Part shown: positions 37,668-46,349 of the stretch, in pieces
Layout of the letters: every line of letters starts with the position of its first letter
How positions within the stretch are numbered: the stretch's first letter is position 1
Assembly (NCBI GenBank): GCA_965221205.1
Contig: OZ244870.1
Coordinates: forward strand, 2,604,001-2,668,000
Direction of reading: 5' to 3'
Length of the DNA: 64,000 nucleotides
From: CBDFMG01 sp965221205 [NCBI: bacterium]
GTDB taxonomy: Bacteria; SM23-31
Made by a program: the position numbers and the translations under genes
The notes under the pieces: generated by a model
The model's database searches: none
What the model was told of the DNA's origin: nothing
The model's input: only the letters and a program-made list of their open reading frames with translations

Positions 37668-38786
37668 TTGGTTAAATTGGATTCCAATCAAAAACATATT
37701 GCAATTTTAGGATCAAGCCCTTCCGGATTGGTAGCTGCCATCAATCTTGCAAAGCACGGCTACTCTGTAACGGTATATGAGCAAAAAGAAAAACCCGGCG
37801 CACGGTTTTTGAACGGATGGCAAATCCTCGAGAACTACTCTTCTCATACCGATGTTCTTTCTGAATTAAGCACAATGAATTTAGCACATAATTTTGATTT
37901 CCATCCTAAAAACACTATGAGTTTTTATGACAGTAGATTGAGGCAGTATGATCTCTCAAGTAAGAATCCCTTTGGATATTTTGTGAAAAGAGGAATACAA
38001 AAAGGAACACTTGATACTTCCTTGCATGAACAAGCAATACAAGCTGGTGTTACTTTCCATTTCAATTCTCGAATTGATATCAAGGAGGCTGATATTGTTT
38101 CGGGCGGCTCCATGTACGCATCAGGTATTGCAAAAGAATTGGTGTTTCAAACAGACGCCAACGACACGTTTATGACAATCCTCGATGAATATCTGACTCC
38201 TCTCGGTTTTTCATACCTTTTTATCATAAACGGACACGGCACCATTGGAACAGCTGTCTTAAGGAACTTCAATCACATTCACTCGTTCACAGAAAATGTC
38301 GCGCTACGATTCCAGCAGATCAAACCATTCAAACTCAAGAATTCGAAAGAATCTGTATCTTCAGTCGGTTTTTTCCTTCCGCAAACCGCAGCATTTGGCG
38401 GAAAATTATATGTTGGAGAAGCGGCAGGATTTCAAGACTTCCTGTTTGGAATTGGGATTCGGCGTTCATTACAATCAGGATTTTATGCTGCTCAGAGCAT
38501 AATAACTGGAACCGATTATGACACATTGTGGAAACATAAAATCGGTATTCAAATTTGCTCAGGTATACTTAACAGGTTTTTCTATGAGCAGTTAGGGAAT
38601 GCTGGTTTCACAGGTCTTCTCAGGCTCGGTAAGCATTTTGATTTTCAAAAAACGGGATACTTTTTGCAAAATCCCTCTATAATTCGTAAACTTTTAATTC
38701 AAGGCATCAAGTCTGTGTGGGGAAACAGAAAGGAATGCAAACATGGTAAGCGGTGTGCTTGGTGTAGACCTCCGGTAAAAATATGA
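37668..38786 (+). CDS. FAD-dependent oxidoreductase, geranylgeranyl-reductase-like
   Basis: This 372-residue flavoprotein has an N-terminal dinucleotide fold (IAILGSSPSGLVAAINLAKHG), followed by the usual ExK region (VYEQKEKPG), and a GD-like motif later (LYVGEAAGFQDFLFGIGIRRSLQSG). The overall layout is that of group 2 FAD monooxygenase/geranylgeranyl reductase proteins. A cysteine-rich tail CKHGKRCAWCRPP is unusual. The start is probably TTG at 37668. It overlaps the prenyl-condensing synthase gene by 4 bp, so it probably acts on an isoprenoid made by that enzyme. Confidence 0.75.
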   Translation: MVKLDSNQKHIAILGSSPSGLVAAINLAKHGYSVTVYEQKEKPGARFLNGWQILENYSSHTDVLSELSTMNLAHNFDFHPKNTMSFYDSRLRQYDLSSKNPFGYFVKRGIQKGTLDTSLHEQAIQAGVTFHFNSRIDIKEADIVSGGSMYASGIAKELVFQTDANDTFMTILDEYLTPLGFSYLFIINGHGTIGTAVLRNFNHIHSFTENVALRFQQIKPFKLKNSKESVSSVGFFLPQTAAFGGKLYVGEAAGFQDFLFGIGIRRSLQSGFYAAQSIITGTDYDTLWKHKIGIQICSGILNRFFYEQLGNAGFTGLLRLGKHFDFQKTGYFLQNPSIIRKLLIQGIKSVWGNRKECKHGKRCAWCRPPVKI

Positions 38787-39652
38787 GATTAGAAGCAAGC
38801 AAATTATCAACTGCATATCAGCATTGTAAAAATTTAACCAAACAGGCAGATTCAAATTTTGCTCTTAGTTTCCGATTTCTTCCAAAAGATAAACAGAACG
38901 CTATTTACGCTGTTTATGCTTTCAACAGATGTGCTGATGATTTTGCCGACGAGTTAACAAGCGGAGATGAAAGTCTGAATAAATTGGAAGCATGGGAACG
39001 TATGCTCGATGAGTGTTATGCGAACCATGCCCCTGATCATCCGGTCATACTTGCGTTTACAGATGCAATCCATAAATACAACATTCCTCAAAAACCATTT
39101 CGGGATGCAATTAATGGGTTTAAGCTTGATCTTTCTGTGAGCCGATATAAAACGTTTGAGGATTTACTAATTTATTGCGATTTGGTTGCGGGAACAATAA
39201 GCACTATTTGCCTCCATATATTCGGTATGCTGGATGACAAGGCAATTGACTATGGTAGATATTTAAGTTATGCGTTACAATTAACCAATATCATTCGTGA
39301 TGTAGGTAAAGATATCACCCTCGACCGTATTTATCTGCCCAGTGAAGAGTTACATAAATTCAATTATAACGAGAATGACCTCTTGTCTCTAAATGATAAT
39401 GATAATTTTTACGAGTTAATGAAGTTCCAGATTGAACGTGCCCGTAGTTATTACGAAAAAGCAAATCCACTTATCAAGGCTATTTCTCAAGATTCTCGAT
39501 TTACGGTAACCATCATCGGCGCAACGTATGCGAAACTATTAAATAAAATATCAGATAGTGGAATTCCCGTATTGCATGATGTCGTGAGAATAACAAAATG
39601 GGAAAAATTCAAGCTTGTAACTAAAAATAAAATCAATCCAAGCTTTATGTAA
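38783..39652 (+). CDS. Squalene/phytoene synthase family protein
   Basis: This 289-residue trans-isoprenyl head-to-head synthase has the first aspartate-rich motif in RCADDFADE and the second in LTNIIRDVGKD, with FLPKDKQNAIYAVYAFNR before them and RIYLPSEEL after. It condenses two FPP or GGPP molecules. HpnC/HpnD, squalene and phytoene synthases share these features, and I cannot choose between them. No desaturase, cyclase or second synthase is present; the FAD protein just upstream is the only candidate partner. Confidence 0.88.
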   Translation: MRLEASKLSTAYQHCKNLTKQADSNFALSFRFLPKDKQNAIYAVYAFNRCADDFADELTSGDESLNKLEAWERMLDECYANHAPDHPVILAFTDAIHKYNIPQKPFRDAINGFKLDLSVSRYKTFEDLLIYCDLVAGTISTICLHIFGMLDDKAIDYGRYLSYALQLTNIIRDVGKDITLDRIYLPSEELHKFNYNENDLLSLNDNDNFYELMKFQIERARSYYEKANPLIKAISQDSRFTVTIIGATYAKLLNKISDSGIPVLHDVVRITKWEKFKLVTKNKINPSFM

Positions 39653-39685
39653 GTACGGATAGATAATAGAAAGAAAGGGATTCTT

Positions 39686-39841
39686 ATGGAAGGATTATCA
39701 CCGTATCAGACCATTCTTATGTGGGTAATTATAGCACTATTATGCTGGCAGTCGCTTTTAACAGCAAAATTGAATAGATCAATTGATAAGATTTTCAAAC
39801 TCATGGAAAGGAATTCAGAAGAAAAGCAGAACGAAAGTTAA
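39686..39841 (+). CDS. 51-residue membrane-anchored small protein
   Basis: ATG at 39686 follows GAAAGGG at a suitable spacing. The protein is MEGLSPYQTILMWVIIALLC... with one membrane segment (residues 8-27) and a charged C-terminal helix. The coding look, ribosome site and same-strand position 33 bp after the synthase support a real gene. Function unknown. Confidence 0.55.
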   Translation: MEGLSPYQTILMWVIIALLCWQSLLTAKLNRSIDKIFKLMERNSEEKQNES

Positions 39842-39913
39842 ACAAACATAAAGTATTTTGTATGCTTTATATCCTTACAAAACCTCAAACACAAATGACA
39901 TGGAGCCGACTCA

Positions 39914-40528
39914 TTAATCCTCTAAATACCGGTAATTATCCACACCAATGTAATGTGCGCTATAATAAAGCTGCCCTTCAATCTCTAACGGTTTTCCAAT
40001 AGAATTATCGTTACTGACAAGGTTTTCTGCTCCCTCATTATGGGTAAATGACCGCACGTTGCCATCACTACTTAAGAAGCCGACATTATGTCCATCAATT
40101 GCACAATTATGATTTGCTTTATATTGATTCTTTAAATAGCATCCGACACAGACGAGCTGTCCGACAACACGAGCTTGAATTCCATCTGACGAGATTGGAG
40201 TAACAGACATATTTGGTAACGGTTCAATTGTAATATCCAGTCTAGGCAACACATTGAAAAGATCGGTACTTAATAGCACTGCAAGTAATAGAGAAGCTGC
40301 TAATGTAAATCCTGTAACTGGCCTAAAAGTGAGATTGATTTTTTTCAAAATCCAGACAGAGGTGGATTTTTGAGCTTCTGAAATTTTTTCAACGATATCT
40401 TGCTTCAATTTCAGACTTGCAGGAACACGTTCCAACTTTTCGTCCACCTGTGCCTGAAGCTCCGGTGAAAGTTCGTTATCAATAAAAGGAGAAATAAGCT
40501 CCTTAACTATTCTGCAATTCATACTCAT
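39914..40528 (-). CDS. Anti-sigma-factor-like membrane protein with a C-terminal CxxC domain
   Basis: The N-terminus (CRIVKELISPFIDNELS) has the helix layout of zf-HC2 anti-sigma domains but lacks the HxxxCxxC zinc ligands, reading LERVPAS instead. A membrane helix (FTLAASLLLAVLLSTDLF) lies near residue 75. The extracytoplasmic part has a small beta domain with VCVGCYLKN, NHNC and GHNVGFLSSDG, which may bind a metal or heme. Its ATG overlaps the old stop of the sigma gene (ATGA), the usual sigma/anti-sigma coupling. It probably controlled that sigma factor. Confidence 0.75.
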   Translation of the reverse strand: MSMNCRIVKELISPFIDNELSPELQAQVDEKLERVPASLKLKQDIVEKISEAQKSTSVWILKKINLTFRPVTGFTLAASLLLAVLLSTDLFNVLPRLDITIEPLPNMSVTPISSDGIQARVVGQLVCVGCYLKNQYKANHNCAIDGHNVGFLSSDGNVRSFTHNEGAENLVSNDNSIGKPLEIEGQLYYSAHYIGVDNYRYLED

Positions 40529-41115
40529 TGCCCTTCCTGAAAAAAACCTTCTTTTTTTGCATATTTTAATAGCAGTTTAAACATCGTTTTTCTCGCCCTC
40601 AATAGTCGCTATCGCATCGTTCCTATCGGACATTCCATAATATCTGCTATTTCTTTATAAGAAAACCCTTCAATATCCGATAAAATGATTACCATTCTAA
40701 AATCGTACGAAAGCTTTGAAAGTGCTTCATTAATTTCATCACTCAGATAGTTTTCGGCAATATCTTCATCAAGTGTTCTTGAATCAAAATGGTCTTTCTT
40801 TTTTATCAGCTCTAAGAAAGGTTCAATCGCATCGAAATTTACATGATCCGGCTGTTTTACTTTCTTGCGATATTTGTTAATAAATGTGTTTTTGAGAGTC
40901 TTATATAGCCACGCCTTACAACTTGTTCCTGGTTCAAATTGCTCAAAAAAACGAAACGCTTTGAAATATGTTTCCTGAATCAGATCTTTTGCGTCACCTT
41001 CATTATAAGTCAACTTGAGAGCTGAATTGTAGAGGGCATTCATGTATTGCATGGCTACAGCCTCAAATACCTCACGTTTTTCTTCAATGTTGTCCCACAT
41101 AGTTTTATAACTCAT
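40525..41115 (-). pseudogene. ECF-type RNA polymerase sigma factor with nonsense codon in region 4
   Basis: Region 2 (YNEGDAKDLIQETYFKAFRFF) and most of region 4 (LSYDFRMVIILSDIEGFSYK, EIADIMECPIGTMR) are intact up to residue 168. There a TAG at 40609-40611 falls where GTVxSRLxRGR is expected. The frame then continues RLLRARKTMFKLLLKYAKK EGFF to a TGA overlapping the anti-sigma ATG. The TAG removes the end of the recognition helix and the last helix, so promoter -35 recognition should fail. A readthrough or leftover role cannot be excluded. Confidence 0.8.
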
Positions 41116-41247
41116 TATGAAGTTGAGGCAACATTATGATCAATACATCACCCTGCACTATTTAGTTCTACCTTTACGATTTTAGATTCATAGACAAATT
41201 ATTGCATTATGTCAATAGAAAAAATATTGATGTATGTAGAAATTTCC

Positions 41248-41952
41248 TTATTGCTCTTTTTTGGCAATCCATGAATCCGCAAAACCAATTTCACGATACG
41301 TTACCAGAGTCTTTGTCGCGTCTTTGTATGATTGAAATTGACCAATTTGTATCTTCCAGAAGTTATTCTCATTCAGTAATTGTGCATCAGAAACATCAAG
41401 TATCAATAAATTTTGAAACAACTCTTCTGCCTTAGATTGATTTTATGTTGCAATAAGCTGAATAGTATAATAACTTACTAAAAGTGATGTGTTCAAAACT
41501 TCTCCGGAATCTATATGTTGTGAAGGCTGAATACTCGTGGCGCGAACATTGATAATCCATGCATCGTGTCAACCGTTATTTTTTAACCTGCTCAGTTCGA
41601 TTTCACTGTCCTCTCTTGAAAGAAAATCTCCAACTTGAACCTTCCAGAGTGACTCCTCATTCAATACATAAATAGTCTTGTCTGTTAGTTTTTGCAGATT
41701 CTTTTTTTCAATTTCAGCCCGTTCGTAGTTCGTTGTTGCCAGAATTTGTATTTTGAAAATATCCCGTTCCCCTGCAGTAGGCGGTGGCAATTCGAAAGCT
41801 TCATTAGGACTCGCTTGTGCCGTATTCTCTGTTTGAGCAGGTTCAGTATAAACAGGAGATGTTCGAATTTCTTTAAAACGGGAACATGAATAAAGTGATA
41901 TACAAATCACAATTACTACACATAATTTTGTGAAAAACATTTTATTATACAT
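41248..41952 (-). pseudogene. Double SPOR-domain lipoprotein broken by two in-frame stops
   Basis: A lipobox (LYSC) opens the protein, followed by a first SPOR domain (FKIQILATTNYERAEIEKKN, LWKVQVGDFLSRED). A TGA at 41569-41571 stands where RLKNNG-x-HDAWI continues. The same frame runs on to SYYTIQLIAT, a TAA at 41443-41445, and a second SPOR domain (FWKIQIGQFQSYKDATKTL, ADSWIAKKEQ) to its own TAA at 41248. SPOR domains bind denuded glycan strands at the septum. The first 127 residues, with one nearly complete SPOR domain, may still be made. Confidence 0.8.
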
Positions 41953-41958
41953 AGCTCA

Positions 41959-42645
41959 TCATTTGTTATGACGTTTAAAAGTATAGGTACGTGATGTCCA
42001 GATTGCAATTGGTTTATTAGCCTTATCACGTGCAGCATGATATTTGCTCTTTTGAGCAGCCTGAATCACCAAATTTTCTAATTTTTTACTTCGAGTTGTA
42101 TTATTTATTATTTCAAGCTCTATAACATTTCCAAACTCATCAATATGAAGTTTAACTTCTATTATTCCTTCATGACCTTTATTGATTTCGGATTCAGGAA
42201 ATTGGGGAAACGTCTCTACAAGTGGTCGTGGACCAACTGCTACTTTTGCAGCGCCAATAGGAAGAGAAGGCAATTCCACAGCATAATCAAAATCGTAAAC
42301 TTCAATATCGTATTCAATTTCATCGAGCTGCTCATTTACCTCTTCAGAAGAGACGGGAATTGCCGGCGTTCTCGGGGGTGGTGGTGATTTCGTTTGTTTG
42401 GTTTCGGGGATATCTTCGGCTATTAAGATATATAAGATATAATCTATCGGAATATATGGCGAAATTGTGTTTGATTTAAAAGAGCCTTGAAATGAGAGTA
42501 CGAGTACTATTACAATTACCAGGGAAGCGACAAGTCCGCGATGAAAATATAAACTTGCCTTTCCTCTGCTATCAACCAGAGGATGCTTGGGCGGTCTGCG
42601 TACTATTGTGAAACTGTTGCGAAAATTTTTATTTTGGAACGACAT
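41959..42645 (-). CDS. TonB-family energy transducer, second copy
   Basis: About 228 residues. After a basic N-terminus comes a membrane helix (GLVASLVIVIVLVLSFQG), a proline-rich linker (KSPPPPRTPAIP) and a TonB C-terminal domain (GHEGIIEVKLHIDEFGNVIE, ending in RTYTFKR). The linker segment EDIPETKQTKSPPPP closely mirrors EDIPETEQIKRPPPP of the TonB just upstream, so this is likely a local duplicate. The helix is degenerate compared with the first copy (no SxxxH at the start). It is separated from the Exb operon by a terminator. ATG at 42645. Confidence 0.82.
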   Translation of the reverse strand: MSFQNKNFRNSFTIVRRPPKHPLVDSRGKASLYFHRGLVASLVIVIVLVLSFQGSFKSNTISPYIPIDYILYILIAEDIPETKQTKSPPPPRTPAIPVSSEEVNEQLDEIEYDIEVYDFDYAVELPSLPIGAAKVAVGPRPLVETFPQFPESEINKGHEGIIEVKLHIDEFGNVIELEIINNTTRSKKLENLVIQAAQKSKYHAARDKANKPIAIWTSRTYTFKRHNK

Positions 42646-42670
42646 GATCAATGATTGTATAAGGTGAAAA

Positions 42671-42703
42671 AAAAGAGGCAGTGTTCAATACTGCCTCTTT
42701 TTT
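42671..42703 (-). terminator. Rho-independent terminator of the exb-tonB operon
   Basis: AAAGAGGCAGT pairs with ACTGCCTCTTT around a short loop. T runs flank both sides, so it may act in both directions. It lies between the two tonB genes. Confidence 0.85.
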
Positions 42704-42733
42704 CTGAGTACAATGGTTCCAAATTATTCATTG

Positions 42734-43402
42734 TTAAGGATATTTTATAATGCCACCCGCGTCGAGTTGGAATCTGATGGGGATACTCATCCAGAACTTT
42801 ACAGGCCTCCCTCTCTGTTTTGCAGGGAGAAATCGTACTTTTCCAATAGCGGACATTGCTGCCTCGTCACAACCACTGCTCCCAAGAGAGCGCAGCACCT
42901 GCATATCAACTGGAATACCTTCTTCACTGACAAGAACTCTTATTTGCACGAGACCCTGCACACCGGCTTTACGCGCAAGCGCTGGATACACAATATTTTT
43001 CAGAATCGCATCTAAACCGCCAATAATTTGCGGTTGGTCTTCAAGCGGAAGAAAATCTGGAATCTCTTCCTCTTCTGAGGGTGGAGGTGGCGGAGGAGCA
43101 CTGAATTCAGTGAAATTTACCAAATCTGTCTCATCAATAGTAATATCTTCTAAGAGGTCCTCATCTTCTGATTCAATTGGTAGTGCTGGTGCTGCAGGAG
43201 GAGGCGGACGTTTGATCTGTTCGGTTTCAGGAATATCTTCCACTTCTATAATCTGCTGATCCACATCCAAATCTAATTCTTCACTCTCAAAATCTTTAAA
43301 TGCAAGGAAAAGAGCAATGTGAAGACACAAAGAAAGCACGGCGCAAACCTCAAATGTCTTCCGTACCTTTAATTTCATATTTACCTTTGGATTAATTTTC
43401 AT
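42734..43402 (-). CDS. tonB: TonB energy transducer
   Basis: This 222-residue protein has an N-terminal membrane helix with the SxxxH-type motif (VLSLCLHIALFLAF), an acidic and proline-rich linker with two polyproline blocks (RPPPPAAPALP, APPPPPPSEEEE), and a C-terminal TonB domain (GVQGLVQIRVLVSEEGIPVD, ...RFLPAKQRGRPVKFWMSIPI). It transmits proton-motive force from ExbBD to outer-membrane receptors. GAGGGAG precedes the ATG. It is the last gene of the exbB-exbD-exbD-tonB operon. Confidence 0.92.
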   Translation of the reverse strand: MKINPKVNMKLKVRKTFEVCAVLSLCLHIALFLAFKDFESEELDLDVDQQIIEVEDIPETEQIKRPPPPAAPALPIESEDEDLLEDITIDETDLVNFTEFSAPPPPPPSEEEEIPDFLPLEDQPQIIGGLDAILKNIVYPALARKAGVQGLVQIRVLVSEEGIPVDMQVLRSLGSSGCDEAAMSAIGKVRFLPAKQRGRPVKFWMSIPIRFQLDAGGIIKYP

Positions 43403-43497
43403 AATACTCCCTCATGATATTGTTTAATAAGGTAGTAGTTAAGATACTCATAACTCCCCAATTAAATAACGACATGCTCCAAAGTAAAGTTCAATTA

Positions 43498-43914
43498 TTA
43501 TTGTGGTTTAACAGAAGCTGCAAAGTTAACCCTCAGAGCCCCTGCTTTCCTAAGTTCATTATTCGCTTTTGAAATTGATTCCATTCTAACGCGCTTGTCA
43601 TACTTGAGAGACATAAGCAATTGAAGATCAGCACTTCTTCTGTTGTATGCTGCCTGGTATAACGTTCCATCGTCCGGACTAACCGGAAAATCATCAAACG
43701 ACATGTTGCCGGCAATGTCTATCCAAAGATAACTCGAATGACTTCGACCTTCTATTTTAACAATTGATTCCGATTCCGGCAACTCAACTTTTAAACCGCT
43801 GTAATTTCGGAGAACGGTTGTTACCATAAAAAAGAACAGAAGCATAAAAACGATATCCGGGAGAGAGGCCGTAGAAATTTGGGAATGCACTTTTGATTTT
43901 CGTAAAAATTTCAT
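43498..43914 (-). CDS. ExbD/TolR-type protein, second copy
   Basis: This 138-residue protein has a short cytoplasmic N-terminus, one membrane helix (ASLPDIVFMLLFFFMVTT) with the conserved Asp that carries protons, and a periplasmic domain. It differs from the first copy in the periplasmic part (ELPESESIVKIEGRSHS), which is typical of FCB operons with two ExbD genes. It forms the proton channel with ExbB. It lies 15 bp downstream of the first exbD. Confidence 0.9.
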   Translation of the reverse strand: MKFLRKSKVHSQISTASLPDIVFMLLFFFMVTTVLRNYSGLKVELPESESIVKIEGRSHSSYLWIDIAGNMSFDDFPVSPDDGTLYQAAYNRRSADLQLLMSLKYDKRVRMESISKANNELRKAGALRVNFAASVKPQ

Positions 43915-43929
43915 TGAGAATCTGTCCTA

Positions 43930-44331
43930 TTAGTCTAATTCCGCAATTGATATTCGTGTTGCTCCGGACAACTTCACCTGATCAAGAACTTCAATAAATG
44001 CATTGTATACAGTCTCTTTATCGGATTTAATTGAAACAATAAGCAAGTCATTTGCTTCGAGTCTTGTTTTTATATTTTGCGTAATCAGTGGAACGGGAGT
44101 CATTTCCTCGGAAACCATCACCTCACCACCGGCATTTATCAATACGTTAACGATGTTATCTCTCGGAACATTGAGTTGATCACCCCATTGCGGGAGCAAC
44201 ATCGGAATGCCTTTATCCGTGTTGATTGTTGTGGTCACCAGAAAAAATACCAGAAGCAGAAAGGCGATATCAGCCATTGAACTCGTTGGTATTTCTCCAG
44301 CATTTTTTGGGCGGCGTTTTTCAACTAACAT
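43930..44331 (-). CDS. ExbD/TolR-type protein, first copy
   Basis: This 133-residue protein has the membrane helix SSMADIAFLLLVFFLVTT with the conserved proton-carrying Asp, then a periplasmic domain with IPMLLPQWGDQLNVPRDNI and a C-terminal VKLSGATRISIAE. It lies 15 bp after exbB and pairs with the second ExbD. The presence of two forms suggests a mixed ExbD dimer. Confidence 0.9.
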   Translation of the reverse strand: MLVEKRRPKNAGEIPTSSMADIAFLLLVFFLVTTTINTDKGIPMLLPQWGDQLNVPRDNIVNVLINAGGEVMVSEEMTPVPLITQNIKTRLEANDLLIVSIKSDKETVYNAFIEVLDQVKLSGATRISIAELD

Positions 44332-44346
44332 GTAAATCCTCTTCGA

Positions 44347-44964
44347 TTATGCAGCTGATTTTTCCATTTCGATCAGAGTATCAACAAGATCAACCGAACT
44401 TTCTTCCATATCAATAATAATTTTGTCTATGCGTGAGATAAATACATTATTGAAAAATTGGATAATCATTGCAACAATGAGCCCAAATAGCGTAGTAAGC
44501 AACGCCTGCGAGATACCGCCCGCAACAATTGAAGGGCTGATTTCATTAGCTGCTGCAATGTTTTCAAATGCTACAACCATTCCCCATACTGTCCCAGTAA
44601 ATCCAAGCATAGGAGCAATAGCGGAGATAGTTGAAAGCCAGATAAGTCCACGCTCGAGAAAGGCCATTTCAACTGTTCCTGCACTCATGATGCTTTTCTC
44701 AACCTGCTCAACACCACGGTTGGAGCGCATCAGGCCGGCATGAAAAATCGATGCAACAGGTCCTCTCGTATTTGCACACAAATCGAGAGCCTGCTGAATT
44801 CCGCCTTCTTGAAGGGCGTTCTTAATTTTAATCAGGAATTTTCGTGTGTTAACAGATGCCATAAAAAGATCATAGAGCTTCCAGAAAGATAATGCAACGC
44901 CTAATACCAGCAATACCAGAATAGGATGCATGAAAACGCCACCTTGAATATACAAATCCGTCAT
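44347..44964 (-). CDS. MotA/TolQ/ExbB proton channel protein
   Basis: This 205-residue protein has three membrane helices: one N-terminal (HPILVLLVLGVALSFWKLYDL), then a pair around ERGLIWLSTISAIAPMLGFTGTVWGMV and ISQALLTTLFGLIVAMIIQFF. The TolQ/ExbB signature APMLGFTGTVWGM is clear. GGAGG precedes the ATG. It starts the operon exbB-exbD-exbD-tonB, which energises outer-membrane transport. Confidence 0.93.
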   Translation of the reverse strand: MTDLYIQGGVFMHPILVLLVLGVALSFWKLYDLFMASVNTRKFLIKIKNALQEGGIQQALDLCANTRGPVASIFHAGLMRSNRGVEQVEKSIMSAGTVEMAFLERGLIWLSTISAIAPMLGFTGTVWGMVVAFENIAAANEISPSIVAGGISQALLTTLFGLIVAMIIQFFNNVFISRIDKIIIDMEESSVDLVDTLIEMEKSAA

Positions 44965-45194
44965 AATAAATATCCTCCTAAAAAGTATTTCAGCTTTATG
45001 TTAGTGAAGGAATAGGTTTGCAAAAAGAACGAACTACTAATATTGTTTAGCCAATAAAAAGCAAGTGTACATAAAATTTTATGAAATGTCAATATGTTTT
45101 TCACCAACTTTTTGCTAATTTCTCGCCTTAATATAGGTAGTAAAATATTATGCACTGTCATGTGCAAATCAAAGCTTAAAATGAGGCATATTAT

Positions 45195-46244
45195 TTATTG
45201 CCAACGAATATTATTTCGAGGGAAACGATTAATATTCAAATCAATTGAGAGGGAAACTCTGTGTGAATTACCTAACTCGTTAAAATTGTCAAAACTGGTA
45301 AATGCATAATCGACAATCAGCTGCTTGATATGCACACCAACTCCAAAAGACAACCTTTTCAAATCATCGTACCCAATTCTGAATGAAGAGACAGATTTAA
45401 AATTCAATTCCAATCCGTAGTGCATGTCCACGCTCACAGCGCCAATATTGTATTGCGATGATGACTGTCTGCTTTCAGACCTAATGTCTGAATCAAGAAC
45501 AGGAATAATTGAAAATGGCAACGAATCAAAACTGAGTAAGTATGCAGATCCCACTTTCAAAGTTGGGCTGATTAACTCTCTGCGGCCGGTATCCCATGCC
45601 ACAACAGTTGAGGTCACATCCATGAGATTCAGCCCATAGGAAAAATCGCCAATATGAGAAAGTAAACTAGCGTCAAATCCAATTCCCCATGCGGAATTGT
45701 CTCCAATATTCCGCCTGATTAATTTAACATTCGTACCGAAATAGGTATTCTCAGATCTCTGGTGGGCATAGCTAAAGAAAAATGCATAATCGGTATTTGA
45801 GAAAAATGTTATAGCATCGACATTAAAGCGTTCATTTTCATCTATTCTCCCATTCGCCTGAATTGAATCGATTAATGCCTTTCTTGTATCGGGAATTCCA
45901 TCAATTCCAAGGCGAATAACGCTTACTCCGAATGTGTTTTTTTTATGGAACGGTAACACCACACTTAAAAAATCATAATTAACTTCTCCTGCAAACTGTT
46001 CGGCATGCATCATTGAAACTTGGAGCTTCTTGAGCTGTCCCATACCGGCGGGATTCCAGTAGGTTGATGTGCCATCGTCTGCAAGAGCAGAAAATGCCGA
46101 ACCTAGTGCCTGCGGACGAGCACCAACACCAATAGCAAGAAACTCACCTGCAAATTTTCCTATGTTTTGAGCAATCAAATACCCCGGTATAATAAACACA
46201 GCAAATACAACACAAAATATTTTTAACTCTGGAATCTTGTGCAA
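45195..46244 (-). CDS. PorV/PorQ-family outer-membrane beta-barrel protein
   Basis: A signal peptide is followed by GEFLAIGVGARPQALGSAFSA and STYWNPAGMGQL, the N-terminal signature of PorV/PorQ/FadL-like FCB barrel proteins, and then alternating beta strands to the end (VSLSIDLNINRF). Length 349. The start is TTG at 46244 with AAGG upstream. In type IX secretion PorV shuttles cargo to the attachment complex; related proteins exist without that system, and no other T9SS gene is in the window. Confidence 0.8.
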   Translation of the reverse strand: MHKIPELKIFCVVFAVFIIPGYLIAQNIGKFAGEFLAIGVGARPQALGSAFSALADDGTSTYWNPAGMGQLKKLQVSMMHAEQFAGEVNYDFLSVVLPFHKKNTFGVSVIRLGIDGIPDTRKALIDSIQANGRIDENERFNVDAITFFSNTDYAFFFSYAHQRSENTYFGTNVKLIRRNIGDNSAWGIGFDASLLSHIGDFSYGLNLMDVTSTVVAWDTGRRELISPTLKVGSAYLLSFDSLPFSIIPVLDSDIRSESRQSSSQYNIGAVSVDMHYGLELNFKSVSSFRIGYDDLKRLSFGVGVHIKQLIVDYAFTSFDNFNELGNSHRVSLSIDLNINRFPRNNIRWQ

Positions 46245-46349
46245 TTTGAAGCCTTCATAACCAAAAACCGAATCACACCTCTACTGTCATGATCCGGTTA
46301 CCAAAAATATTTTTAATGATTGTGCTAAAAAACCTTTGAATAAAATGTA

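Noticed and set aside
9458-41571. Recoded stop codon (amber or opal suppression) to explain the many in-frame stops.
   Set aside because: All three stops interrupt genes, several of those genes also carry frameshifts, and TAG and TGA end intact genes here (amidase and purQ with TAG; smc and argS with TGA).
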